Translations under genes and position numbers: made by a program
Assembly (NCBI GenBank): GCA_944324385.1
Contig: CALUWD010000006.1
Span: 1 to 64,000, forward strand
DNA from: Candidatus Gastranaerophilales bacterium
GTDB taxonomy: Bacteria; Cyanobacteriota; Vampirovibrionia; Gastranaerophilales; Gastranaerophilaceae
Reading direction: 5' to 3'
DNA: 64,000 bases
Notes under the pieces: model-generated
What the model saw: the letters and a program-made list of their open reading frames with translations, nothing else
What the model was told of the DNA's origin: nothing
Databases searched by the model: none
Part shown: in pieces, positions 1-8,051 of the stretch
How the letters are laid out: each line of letters opens with the position of its first letter
How positions within the stretch are numbered: position 1 is the stretch's first letter

Positions 1-194
1 ACTACACTTATTTTTAGAGGTTTTGATTTATCTTTTTTAATTGTTGAATTTATATCTTTTGAACTTTCAAAAGTGTCTTTATTTATTTTACTGTTATTTA
101 AATTTGTTGCAGTTAATCTTTCCTCAGGTTTATTAATACCCGAGGAAAGATTATTGCTGCTTATGGAATTTTTAAAGTCATTTAGTGTAAGCAT
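1..194 (-). CDS. N-terminal part of an unknown Asn/Ser/Lys-rich protein (runs off the window)
   Basis: An open frame starts at the ATG complementary to 192-194 and stays open for 64 codons to the window edge, so only the first part of the gene is present. The visible sequence is polar and low in complexity (many Asn, Ser, Lys and Thr), with no signal peptide, membrane segment or recognisable motif. No convincing ribosome binding site precedes the ATG. A 9-bp inverted repeat (117-125 with 142-150) lies inside the frame. The codons are AT-rich like neighbouring genes. A non-coding alternative cannot be excluded. Confidence 0.4.
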   Translation of the reverse strand, partial: MLTLNDFKNSISSNNLSSGINKPEERLTATNLNNSKINKDTFESSKDINSTIKKDKSKPLKISV

Positions 195-282
195 TATTTT
201 AATATTATAAAACACAAAAGTATTACAATTTGCTTTTTAAAATTTAACAAACCTATTTACATTATTTTATTGAGAGGATAAT

Positions 283-345
283 ATGATATGCATATACAAT
301 AGGCATTTGACAAGAATACAGTCAAATGCTAGAGTTGCACTATGA
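283..345 (+). CDS. 20-codon leader ORF overlapping the next gene
   Basis: A short ORF starts at ATG 283, five bases after a good GAGAGG ribosome binding site (272-277). It ends in TGA at 343-345, so its stop overlaps the start of the next gene as ATGA. The downstream gene has no binding site of its own, so translation of the leader would deliver ribosomes to it by coupling. The peptide includes Arg, Asn and Ile residues but no single-amino-acid run. The coupling role is inferred from layout only. Confidence 0.45.
   Translation: MICIYNRHLTRIQSNARVAL
303..329 (+). promoter_or_regulatory. Stem-loop inside the leader ORF
   Basis: GCATTTGAC (303-311) and GTCAAATGC (321-329) form a perfect 9-bp stem with a 9-base loop, ending 12 bases before the start codon of the membrane-protein gene. 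It lies wholly within the leader ORF, so ribosomes on the leader would open it. There is no following T-run, so it is not an intrinsic terminator. Confidence 0.45.
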
Positions 346-818
346 AAATTAAACCACTGCATTGGGAAATAGTTTTATTTATATTTGCAAATTTAATTTG
401 CGCTATAAACTATATATTACCTATTTTGTTTATTGCAGGTTTATTTATGCTTGCAGATTTAGCAACAACACCTGGTAATAGTATTAGAGCATTTAACTTT
501 ATTTACTTTCTTTTTACACTAGTTTATCTGTTGGGCAAAAACTTTGTCATATGGTTTGTGATTTTTATTATCTGTAAATTTGGTCGTGAAAAATACAAAT
601 CAATAGCGCAAAATTTTAAAACTCCAACAAAAATATGGGCATTTATCTTGGCAATTACTGCTATTATTGATATACTGACATTGCTTTACCTAAAAAATAT
701 GGCATTTGCAATTATTTTAAGTTTATCAGGTTTTACATTTGCTTATTTAACAGCATTTATATTATTTGCAGTTGAAAAAAGAATAAAAAAACACGCAAAA
801 ATTTCTCAATATCAATAA
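342..818 (+). CDS. Small four-helix membrane protein of unknown function
   Basis: The 158-residue protein is almost entirely hydrophobic, with about four predicted membrane segments (roughly residues 8-36, 50-78, 98-118 and 120-145). It has short polar connectors (Arg/Lys-rich near 80-90) and a basic C-terminal tail. I recognise no family motif. The start overlaps the stop of an upstream 20-codon leader ORF (ATGA) and has no Shine-Dalgarno sequence, which suggests coupled translation. It is followed convergently by the AAA-paralogue operon after a 38-base gap. It might be a small transporter or stress membrane protein, but nothing in the sequence decides this. Confidence 0.6.
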   Translation: MKIKPLHWEIVLFIFANLICAINYILPILFIAGLFMLADLATTPGNSIRAFNFIYFLFTLVYLLGKNFVIWFVIFIICKFGREKYKSIAQNFKTPTKIWAFILAITAIIDILTLLYLKNMAFAIILSLSGFTFAYLTAFILFAVEKRIKKHAKISQYQ

Positions 819-856
819 TCAACTTTTTAGTTTCGCAATGCCCGCATTATAATAAA

Positions 857-2338
857 TTAACAAACTGAATTCATAAAATCATTCATACTTTGCGGTGCTT
901 TCAGCGGAGTAACTTGTGCTTGATTTATTGTTGTTGGATTATCTTTTATATTATTTATGGTATTTTGAATTTTTGCGTCTGGGGTTTTTCTGTTTTTCAA
1001 TTTTATAAAAGCAAAAATTCCTGTAGCAATTGCTACTCCTGCCGCTATAATTAACGCGCTTTTACCGTATGCTTTCTTATTTTTCAACGGTTCTTGGGTA
1101 ATATTTGAAACAATTTCTTTCATAGGTTTTTCAATGTCTTGGGCAGCTTGTTGTGTTTGTTGATTTATTAATTTTTCGATTAAAGTAGTGGTGCTGCCCT
1201 TGGGGTCGAATTTTATCAGTTCACTATATGAGGTTTCAAATAAGGATTCTGTTATAGGTATGCAATCGGGATATTGTCTTAATAATTCTTTGCCTGTTTC
1301 AATATATTCAAAGCTTAATTTGTTTATTTCTCTCATGCGTTTAAAATCCGTGTTAGTCATTTTTGAGTAAATTTTTTCAAGTTCTTCTAATTGAGGTGCA
1401 AGGTCTTTTCTTGCCTTTTTTAAATCATCAACCATTTCTTGTGTTACACCCATTGTATCAAGGTCGAGCATTAAACCTGTGCGGTGTGGCTGCAACACGC
1501 CCCTGTCCAGTGTTTTTTTGTGGGGATTTTCAAGGCTGTATAGTATCGCTGCCATGTAATCTTCGCCTGCGCAGCTTGTATATTCTTTTAATGACGCAAC
1601 ATTTCTTGATTCATTAATTGCATTATCCATAAGGGTCTGCATATCATGTGCTGCAATAACTGTAGGGAAACCATTTTTTTTGAAATTTCTTTCTGAATCT
1701 TCCAGTGTGTCTATTAGGTTATTCTGATATTCATTACAAAAATCCATAGCATTTTGAGATAAGGCTGCAGGTACGCTAGAGTAGTTGTATTTGTATCCCC
1801 TTGCAAGCATATCTGTAAAACTACCTACATAATTTGTAGAAATTTCTTGATTATATTTAGCCTTTATATAAAACGGATACAAGTCTATAACATCGTCAGC
1901 AAGCTGTTTATTTACCGATGATAACGCCGCGCATGGCGATGGCGAACATAATATTTCACCTGATTCCGGCGATGTGCTTACTGTCCTAAAATAATTGCTT
2001 ATCTTTTTATAAACATCTACTATTGGTTTCATTTCAGGTAGCCCAATGGTTGCCTGAAAAGTTTCAAGGGTATGGGTAAGCTTTTTTTTGCTGTCTTGTT
2101 TTTGAACAGCGATTGCGCTTTTTACAATATCATCAGTTGTACTATTATGCTCTTGTATTAGTTGGATTGCGCGGTTTTTAGTATCTAAAAGTTTTTCAAT
2201 CAGCTCTTTTTTATCAGGTATTGCCCTTTCAAAACTGTCATTTGCACAAAAAGACACAGATTGCAAAAAGCCTGGGGAATACTTGCTTTGTGTAGCATTT
2301 GCTTTTAAGTTGTATGTGTTAATTGCCTTTATTTTCAT
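857..2338 (-). CDS. Degenerate AAA+-like protein with C-terminal membrane anchor
   Basis: 493 residues, third gene of a three-gene operon; its ATG overlaps the stop of the AAA+ gene (ATGA). Residues about 200-293 align by eye with the degenerate AAA module of the first operon gene (3670-4854): both have C-N-x-x-Q-x-N-L-I then E-x-x-E-x-N, both have A-S-[LI]-K-E-Y then E-D-Y, and both share L-D-R-G-x-[IL]-Q-P-H-R-x-G-L. The Walker A position (near 130-150) has no GKS/GKT, and the Walker B position (TVIAAHDMQ, 226-234) lacks the DE pair, so ATP hydrolysis is unlikely. A helical region (300-420) is followed by one membrane segment (about 428-447) and a 46-residue polar tail. The N-terminus carries VSFCA (28-32). 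It may anchor the AAA+ partner to a membrane; that role is inferred. Confidence 0.65.
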   Translation of the reverse strand: MKIKAINTYNLKANATQSKYSPGFLQSVSFCANDSFERAIPDKKELIEKLLDTKNRAIQLIQEHNSTTDDIVKSAIAVQKQDSKKKLTHTLETFQATIGLPEMKPIVDVYKKISNYFRTVSTSPESGEILCSPSPCAALSSVNKQLADDVIDLYPFYIKAKYNQEISTNYVGSFTDMLARGYKYNYSSVPAALSQNAMDFCNEYQNNLIDTLEDSERNFKKNGFPTVIAAHDMQTLMDNAINESRNVASLKEYTSCAGEDYMAAILYSLENPHKKTLDRGVLQPHRTGLMLDLDTMGVTQEMVDDLKKARKDLAPQLEELEKIYSKMTNTDFKRMREINKLSFEYIETGKELLRQYPDCIPITESLFETSYSELIKFDPKGSTTTLIEKLINQQTQQAAQDIEKPMKEIVSNITQEPLKNKKAYGKSALIIAAGVAIATGIFAFIKLKNRKTPDAKIQNTINNIKDNPTTINQAQVTPLKAPQSMNDFMNSVC

Positions 2339-3663
2339 AAATTATCATCACCTATAAATTTTGCATACTCTTGATTAAAATTTAAAATATCTGTTTCATT
2401 TAGTACGGGAACAATGCTTGCCTTTTTTATATATGCAACTATATCATCTTGTGTGGCATTTTTATCACCCAAAGCATCTATTATAGAATAGTATATGTTT
2501 TCAATTTGCCCGTTGTTAAATTTTGCGCCTGTTTTTTCTTCAATGTCTAAAAATTCCTGTACAAGTGCATTATAATCCAGAGGTTTATCCGTAATGCCTT
2601 TAAAATAGTGTGATATTACAGTTTTTAAGTTATCTCTGTCGGGTATGTCAATAGACATTCTGATTGGAAATATTTCAGGGTTTTCCATATCAAGAGAAAG
2701 TTTTGAGGGGAAGTTTGTTGCCACAAATACGCTGCAGTGGTATTTTTCGGAACAGGTTTTGATAAAATCTTCAAATTCTTTTGAAACGGTAGACTTTTGA
2801 CCAAGGTGCTTATCGGCTTCATCTATAAACAGTACTGTGCGCTGCCTTGTTTCCTTAAAGTTTTTTTCAGATTTCTCAGCTTCAGAGTATAGTCTGCCCA
2901 TAAATTTGCTGCCTGTTTCTTGTGGGCGTACTTTAATTGGTACAAATTTGCAACCGCTACCTATTGCAATATTTTTAGATATATACGATTTGCCGTTTCC
3001 CCAAGGGCCAAAAAAGAGTATGCTTCCATAAATTTCAGGATTGCCTCCTGCTTTTTCTTCTATGACTTTATTGGCAAAGACATCGTTAAGCACTGCTTTT
3101 TCGTAATTATATCCTGCTACATTTGCGAAATTTGTATAATCCGTTGCATTTAAAAGCCCGCCATCAAGTTTTTCACGCATAGTGTCTTGATAGGCCTGCT
3201 CTATCATTTCTTTATCTAATTTATCGATTTTTGTCATACCATCGCGCATAACATTTTGCATTGAAGAAAGAACATTTTCTTTTAAATCAACATTAATATC
3301 ACCTGTTTTTTGTGCATTTTCTTTATCTAGTCTTGCTTTTTCATCTATTTGTTTGTCAATCTTGCGATATTTTACTTTAGTGTAAAAAGGTAATTTTGCC
3401 AGTATTGAGTGTCTTTTCAGTAAATCTGTGTGCGCTCTTGTTTTTGCGCTTTTAGCATCATCATCAATTTGTTTTTTTATTTCATCTACTGTTGTGATTT
3501 CAATTGTATCGTTAATATCTTTTAAATTTTGATATTGCTGAATCATTTCATCAAACGCAACTTTTTGGGGTGAACTTGAATCTTGCGCTTTTTGCGAAAC
3601 TGGTTTTAAAATTTTTATACCATTAAATTTGACATTTATGACATTAGATACTCTCATGTTCAT
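2335..3663 (-). CDS. AAA+ ATPase, catalytically intact member of a three-paralogue operon
   Basis: 442 residues. Residues about 1-190 are a polar, helical lineage-specific region beginning with VKFNG (11-15). The AAA+ core has Walker A GPWGNGKS (219-226), Walker B TVLFIDEADK (276-285), a sensor-1-like Asn in VATNFP (N317), an Arg in FPIRMSIDIP (R335) that may be the finger, and a lid segment FNNGQIENIY (382-391) typical of classical AAA proteins. It should hydrolyse ATP and remodel a protein partner. It is the middle gene: six bases after the first degenerate paralogue and overlapping the third gene by ATGA. No protease, zinc or nucleic-acid domain is visible. The substrate is unknown; a complex with its two inactive paralogues is the obvious inference. 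Confidence 0.8.
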   Translation of the reverse strand: MNMRVSNVINVKFNGIKILKPVSQKAQDSSSPQKVAFDEMIQQYQNLKDINDTIEITTVDEIKKQIDDDAKSAKTRAHTDLLKRHSILAKLPFYTKVKYRKIDKQIDEKARLDKENAQKTGDINVDLKENVLSSMQNVMRDGMTKIDKLDKEMIEQAYQDTMREKLDGGLLNATDYTNFANVAGYNYEKAVLNDVFANKVIEEKAGGNPEIYGSILFFGPWGNGKSYISKNIAIGSGCKFVPIKVRPQETGSKFMGRLYSEAEKSEKNFKETRQRTVLFIDEADKHLGQKSTVSKEFEDFIKTCSEKYHCSVFVATNFPSKLSLDMENPEIFPIRMSIDIPDRDNLKTVISHYFKGITDKPLDYNALVQEFLDIEEKTGAKFNNGQIENIYYSIIDALGDKNATQDDIVAYIKKASIVPVLNETDILNFNQEYAKFIGDDNL

Positions 3664-3669
3664 TTTCCT

Positions 3670-4854
3670 TTAATTTAAATCTAATTCTTCAGCTTTAACC
3701 GGTATATGCAATTTTAGTCCAACTCTGTGTGGCTGAATTGTACCTCTATCAAGGTTATCTATATAACCATCCGGCGTAAAGAATACAATTGTTGAGTGGT
3801 AATCTTCATCTGCTGTACTCATATATTCTTTAATTGAAGCTATGTTTTCAAGACTATTGAATTTAGGATTTAACAATCTATCGAATCTTTCAACAAAAAT
3901 TACCGAACGCTCATTTGTTTCCTGATAATTTTTTTCTGCTTCTTCAAGTGCGGTAATTAAATTATCTTGCAATTTATTACAATCTCTATCACGTTCTATT
4001 TTAATGAAATTAGCAACGCTTGACGCGCTATTGTACATCCAATCAAGTATACGAGTTGCAACTCTGCGATTTTCGCCGATTAACATAATGCAGTTTGGAA
4101 AAGCGGCAGGCTTACCAGCCTTTGCAGAAGCAAGTCTTTTTAAAAACGGTCTTAGTTGGTCTTTTGTGTCTTCATATTTTTTGTCTACTTGTTGCTTGCT
4201 TCTCATTTTTTCTTCATAACTATTGTAGAATTTTCTTTTGTCTCCTGATTGATATCTATGCAATGCTTCCTCTATTTTTATTCTTCCTAATGCAGCATCA
4301 CTTGATACGTCTTTCTTAACACTTCCTATATTATATTGAGCATGTTGATATCTCCTGCCATATTGAGTATCAGGATAGAGTTGATTATAAATATTAAACA
4401 TTGTTTTAAATTGTTCTACATCTTTTTCAGAATTTTTGGCTTCAAGTAAATCTAGTGCATATTTATACGCTGTATTTCTTTGGTCCATAAAATAGTGGCT
4501 TCCGCCATCGTACAATTCATACCCCTTTACTTTTGCACATAATAAAGCAATGTCATTGATGTTATTGCTGGCGTGCAATACATCAATCATTTTTTTTGTC
4601 AGATCATACTCATATCCTGAAATTTCATTGCCTATAAACATGTCTTCATCGAGATATTTATTAAGTTCAGAAAAACGCCCATATTCATATGGATTTTTTG
4701 AACCAAATGAAATTTGCGAAGAATTGGAGCAATTAAAGCTGTCGTATTGTGTGTTAATAAAATTACTGCCACTTGAGAAATTTTGAGACCTCGAAGCGGC
4801 AGTTTTATTAACTCTAAATTTTGTAAATGGAGTTATTTTTAAAGTGTAAGACAT
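3670..4854 (-). CDS. Degenerate AAA+-like paralogue, first gene of the AAA operon
   Basis: 394 residues behind a strong AGGAGG binding site four bases before the ATG. The N-terminus is Ser/Asn-rich and includes ISFGS (48-52), followed by a helical region to about 245. Residues 252-385 keep the AAA layout but not its chemistry: the P-loop position reads MLIGENRRVA (257-266) with no GKT/S, and the Walker B position reads SVIFVERFDR (317-326) instead of a DE pair. The following segment STIVFFTPDG (354-363) to HRVGLKLHIP (376-385) aligns with CSVFVATNFP to IRMSIDIP of the intact AAA+ protein. It is therefore a predicted inactive ATPase paralogue. The 179-base upstream region holds the presumed operon promoter, which I could not place confidently. 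Confidence 0.7.
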   Translation of the reverse strand: MSYTLKITPFTKFRVNKTAASRSQNFSSGSNFINTQYDSFNCSNSSQISFGSKNPYEYGRFSELNKYLDEDMFIGNEISGYEYDLTKKMIDVLHASNNINDIALLCAKVKGYELYDGGSHYFMDQRNTAYKYALDLLEAKNSEKDVEQFKTMFNIYNQLYPDTQYGRRYQHAQYNIGSVKKDVSSDAALGRIKIEEALHRYQSGDKRKFYNSYEEKMRSKQQVDKKYEDTKDQLRPFLKRLASAKAGKPAAFPNCIMLIGENRRVATRILDWMYNSASSVANFIKIERDRDCNKLQDNLITALEEAEKNYQETNERSVIFVERFDRLLNPKFNSLENIASIKEYMSTADEDYHSTIVFFTPDGYIDNLDRGTIQPHRVGLKLHIPVKAEELDLN

Positions 4855-5033
4855 TAAACCTCCTATAAATATATTTGTAATTATTCAAGTAAAACATGAA
4901 AATATAATTTTTTTATAAAATCGCAAGTAAATTTTAAAATATTTACATATCTTTACAGTAGGAAAAATTAACATGATATTACTTGTTGAATTTACCTTTT
5001 AATGCCCTCTTGCAGTGTTTATTATTTTTGTTT

Positions 5034-5327
5034 TTACACAAGCTTGTTAATTTTTTTGTTATTTTCTGAATTTGATTCTTCTTTTTTAAGCAGCGGAAAA
5101 AGAACAAGAGTTAATAATGCCCCAAAACCAACAATGCCACTTTCGATTTTTCTTATTGGAGTTTTAACCATAAAAGTCGCAGGTACACCAACTAAAGTCA
5201 TGCCTGAAAGCAAGATTGCACCTTCTTTATCATTCTTGAAAGCATTTTTGTATTTTTCAAAAATAGGGTTGTTATTCTTTGTGAGTTCAGTGGATTTAAA
5301 ATTGATTAAACCAGTTTTGTTTATCAT
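5034..5327 (-). CDS. Small two-helix membrane protein of unknown function
   Basis: 97 residues. The N-terminus has INFKS (8-12), the same short motif found near the N-termini of the three AAA-operon proteins. Two hydrophobic stretches (about 37-55 and 62-82) predict two membrane helices, followed by a charged Lys/Glu/Asn-rich tail. No catalytic motif is visible. It lies upstream of the AAA operon on the same strand but is separated by 179 bases, so co-transcription is uncertain. The motif links it to the same lineage-specific protein group. Confidence 0.5.
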   Translation of the reverse strand: MINKTGLINFKSTELTKNNNPIFEKYKNAFKNDKEGAILLSGMTLVGVPATFMVKTPIRKIESGIVGFGALLTLVLFPLLKKEESNSENNKKINKLV

Positions 5328-5533
5328 TTATCTGTCCCTTCTAATGCTCTTAATTTTGTCATCATCAATAATGCAAAATATAGAAATATAATTTATATAA
5401 TTACTCCCTTTTTTGTTGTTACAAGTATAACAAATGTAAATTTGTAAATTTGCTATTTTTTTTAATTTATCCCTTACTACAATATTTATTTTTTGATAAA
5501 TTACATGGAATTTGATTTAAATATAATAATGAA

Positions 5534-5585
5534 CTTTACCAAAATAATCAAACTAAGCGTACATGATAATCAAACCATGTGTGTT
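5534..5585. repeat. Direct repeat, copy 1 (remnant of an ADP-ribosyltransferase gene 3' end)
   Basis: This 52-base segment nearly matches 6908-6957 (both begin CTTTACCAAAATAATC and continue through AAGCGTACA). Copy 2 contains the last codons and stop of the ADP-ribosyltransferase gene. Read on the minus strand, copy 1 still encodes G-L-I-I-x-Y-A-stop but has an extra base just before it. It therefore looks like the leftover end of a duplicated gene. The rest of 5328-5637 holds only this repeat and the hairpin at 5603-5619. Confidence 0.7.
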
Positions 5586-5602
5586 ACTTTGCAATTTATA
5601 TT

Positions 5603-5619
5603 GTTGGGTTTCACCCAAC
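5603..5619 (-). terminator. Hairpin downstream of the Kelch gene
   Basis: GTTGGGT (5603-5609) and ACCCAAC (5613-5619) form a 7-bp GC-rich stem with a 3-base loop, 19 bases after the stop codon of the Kelch gene on the minus strand. It lacks a clear U-run, so it may be a weak terminator or mRNA 3' end stabiliser. The minus-strand sequence GTTGGGTGAAACCCAAC resembles short dispersed palindromes seen in many bacteria; that comparison is from memory. Confidence 0.4.
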
Positions 5620-5637
5620 CTACAAGCTACCAAAAGT

Positions 5638-6822
5638 TTATCTTGCTTTAATTAAAACACCCCATCCAAGAAACACCTCTTTGTCACTAATTTGAACCGC
5701 AGGACAAAAGCCTCCTCTTGCTTCAAGATTCCACACAGTTTTCCATTTTTCTGTCTTTTCGTTATAAACTTCTAAAGTTTTCAGAAATCTTTCAAAAATT
5801 AACTCTCCGGTTGATCCACCATATACATATGTTTTACCTTTTAAATTAAAAGCGCAGGCATTCCTTCTTCCATGTTTTAGTTTTCCTGTCTTTGTAAAGG
5901 TATTAGTTTTTGGGTCATATATTTCACATTCTCTTTCATCTTTATAATTGCGCACCCCTATTAAAATTACTCTGCCATCACTTAGCTTAGAGACGCCTCT
6001 TGTTGAGGTGGAGCTTAGATTTATTTGGCTTGGCCCAACGGTAATTTTATTTGTTTTTGGGTCGTATATTGCTGTATTCTTGCTACGGTCATGATATGGG
6101 TTACATCCATGTGCTGCAAAAAATACTTTTCCGTCATTAAGCTCAACCGGTTGTGATGCATAGCAACAACCTGGTAGGTTGTAGTAATACTTTTCCTTCT
6201 TTGAACTTGCCGCGCCAACATTGTGCATTTCATACATTAGCTCACCCGGTATTTCAAATTTTTCTGTTTTTGGATCAAAAATTTCTGCACGCGACGCGCC
6301 AAGTATAAGTATTTTTCCACTTGATAATTTTAGATATTTTGAGAATCGTGTATACTTAAAATTACTATTTCCTATCACTCTAAATTTATTAGTTTTAATA
6401 TCGTATATTTCTGCATTTCTACCGTTTGTCCGCCATAACTCTTTTGTATTTTTTGTGTTATATCCCCCAAGCACAAGTACCCTGTCTTCAGGTAGAGCTA
6501 TTGAAATATACATGCTTCTTGGTATATTCATACAAGCATTTAGCGGAATATTTTTTTGCTTTTTCATATCATAAACAGAAGCACATGTTATTTTTTCGGG
6601 CTTATTGGAATATTCTTTTTTATAATCCCCCGCAAAAAACAACTTGTTATCACCAATGTATGCAGGATATTGATATGTCTTTGGTAAATTTCTTAATTTT
6701 TTTATACTAACTTCAAATAATGCATAGGCATTGTTAACTGAAAAAAATGCATAAGCAATAAAAACTGCAAGCAAAACTACAGCTTTTCTTGACAGCATAA
6801 AAGCTTTAATTTTATTTAACAT
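5638..6822 (-). CDS. Exported Kelch-repeat beta-propeller protein
   Basis: 394 residues. The N-terminus has a basic stretch, a hydrophobic core (about 15-31) and a plausible cleavage site after NNAYA, so it should be exported or anchored in the inner membrane. The mature part consists of Kelch-type blades: repeated units of R-V-[LI]-[VI]-L-G, then A-E-I-[YF]-D-x-K-T-x-K-F, for example near 114-120, 137-146, 170-190 and 285-310. This predicts a six- or seven-blade propeller used for binding. A Cys-Cys pair sits near residue 218. The ligand is unknown. The gene is flanked by 50-bp direct repeats at 5534 and 6908, suggesting it sits inside a duplicated or inserted segment. Confidence 0.75.
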   Translation of the reverse strand: MLNKIKAFMLSRKAVVLLAVFIAYAFFSVNNAYALFEVSIKKLRNLPKTYQYPAYIGDNKLFFAGDYKKEYSNKPEKITCASVYDMKKQKNIPLNACMNIPRSMYISIALPEDRVLVLGGYNTKNTKELWRTNGRNAEIYDIKTNKFRVIGNSNFKYTRFSKYLKLSSGKILILGASRAEIFDPKTEKFEIPGELMYEMHNVGAASSKKEKYYYNLPGCCYASQPVELNDGKVFFAAHGCNPYHDRSKNTAIYDPKTNKITVGPSQINLSSTSTRGVSKLSDGRVILIGVRNYKDERECEIYDPKTNTFTKTGKLKHGRRNACAFNLKGKTYVYGGSTGELIFERFLKTLEVYNEKTEKWKTVWNLEARGGFCPAVQISDKEVFLGWGVLIKAR

Positions 6823-6907
6823 TCAACCCTCATATAATTTCACAACATAGGTATTATATCAAATATGTTTAAACATGTGTATAAAAAATAAAACAAAAAT
6901 AATCTAT

Positions 6908-6957
6908 CTTTACCAAAATAATCAAACTAAGCGTACACAATAATCAAACCTGTGTGT
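6908..6957. repeat. Direct repeat, copy 2 (covers the 3' end of the ADP-ribosyltransferase gene)
   Basis: Partner of 5534-5585. It spans the final codons and TAG stop of the ADP-ribosyltransferase gene. The two copies lie about 1.37 kb apart in the same orientation and bracket the Kelch gene, so recombination between them would delete that gene. Confidence 0.7.
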
Positions 6958-7988
6958 TTTTTTACAGTTGGAAAGATTTGTGTAAATGTACCATTTTCTT
7001 TAATTTTTTGCACCTCCTCTTGATAATTATGAACTTTTGCATTTTTGGGTAATTTGTCAAAAGGAACTATATCGAGTTCTATTTCATCTCTTGTAAAATA
7101 TGGTGTTCTATTTTTAAATTTGTATATCAAATTCCTTGCAAGTAGCACCTCTTCTTCATTTATTTCGTTCCAGGCATTATGAATACCCTCCATATATACA
7201 CCATGTGTGCCTTTTGGTACATTGATTTTAAGTAATAACCCATTATCCCCATGGATAAAAGATTTAGAAACTTTTTCTGATAAGCTTGTGCATGGATATG
7301 TTTCAATAGTGAAATAGTCGCCTTTTTTATAGAACGCTTTTAAAAATTCATTTAATTTTATCGTATCATCAAAAATGAATTCTTCTGCATTGGCCCCTCT
7401 GTATAAAGTCATTTTTTGAGGAATTTTACATTGGGCTATTGCACTGTCTAATTTTTTAATGCGAGCATAATTATAACTGCCCACCATAGAGTAAAATGGT
7501 GTACGAATAAATCTTGAAGCATTTTCAAATACTGTTTTTATTACTCTTAATTCGTTCAAGGATTCTTTATCTAATTCATCCCTTTGTTTTGTCATTTCTT
7601 GAATCAATGATGATTTTTTGCGAAGTATTTGAAAATCGATTTTCTTAAAAAAACTTGGCTTGTTAATTTCAATGCCATTTTTCAATCGATATGTTTCAAA
7701 TTCATCTAGTGGGGTTGATAAAATTATCTTCTTAACTTCTTGCATAAAAGCTGGATTAATTTTTACATTATCGGGTGCTTTTTTTATAATTTCTAATGCG
7801 TAGCTTAAATATTCTTTTCTTCTTAGCAAGGTGTTTAAAATATCTGGTTCTATTTTATACAATAAGGCTAAACTTATAAGTAACTGTTCATCGATGTTTA
7901 CAGCCCTTTCTAAAGAATTAACCAGTTCTTTTTTTGTCATAGTTGAGAATAATCTGGCAGATTCAAAGTTTTTTTCAGGGTCAATCAT
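6927..7988 (-). CDS. Mono-ADP-ribosyltransferase domain (R-S-E class), 3' half of a split gene
   Basis: 353 residues. The C-terminal half has the three signatures of the exoenzyme/iota-toxin-like ADP-ribosyltransferase fold: LYRG (R197), a PCTSLS motif in the STS position (233-237), and NEEEVLL with an E-x-E pair (E278, E280). It should transfer ADP-ribose from NAD to a protein, probably a host or rival target; the substrate is unknown. Residues 1-160 are helical. The ATG has no ribosome binding site, and the frame continues upstream through 63 bases of open sequence to a TAG at 8052-8054. Beyond that is the kinase-like fragment, so this is most likely the 3' half of one interrupted gene (6927-8609 or 8719). 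Its last codons lie in a direct repeat. Confidence 0.75.
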   Translation of the reverse strand: MIDPEKNFESARLFSTMTKKELVNSLERAVNIDEQLLISLALLYKIEPDILNTLLRRKEYLSYALEIIKKAPDNVKINPAFMQEVKKIILSTPLDEFETYRLKNGIEINKPSFFKKIDFQILRKKSSLIQEMTKQRDELDKESLNELRVIKTVFENASRFIRTPFYSMVGSYNYARIKKLDSAIAQCKIPQKMTLYRGANAEEFIFDDTIKLNEFLKAFYKKGDYFTIETYPCTSLSEKVSKSFIHGDNGLLLKINVPKGTHGVYMEGIHNAWNEINEEEVLLARNLIYKFKNRTPYFTRDEIELDIVPFDKLPKNAKVHNYQEEVQKIKENGTFTQIFPTVKKHTGLIIVYA

Positions 7989-8051
7989 GGTTGATAGTTC
8001 GTCAGCAACACTTTGAAATTGTTTAGTTCTGCCTTGCGCTCTATAGTTTAG

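Noticed and set aside
117..150. Inverted repeat in the first partial gene as an intrinsic terminator
   Set aside because: The stem is followed by no T-run on either strand and lies in an open frame; no gene clearly ends there.
5002..5391. 129-codon plus-strand frame opposite the small membrane protein
   Set aside because: Antisense shadow of 5034-5327; the minus-strand protein has the shared INFKS motif and typical composition.
5603..5619. Short palindrome as evidence of a transposable element
   Set aside because: Only one copy is visible in this window and there is no matching terminal repeat or target duplication; kept as a hairpin only.
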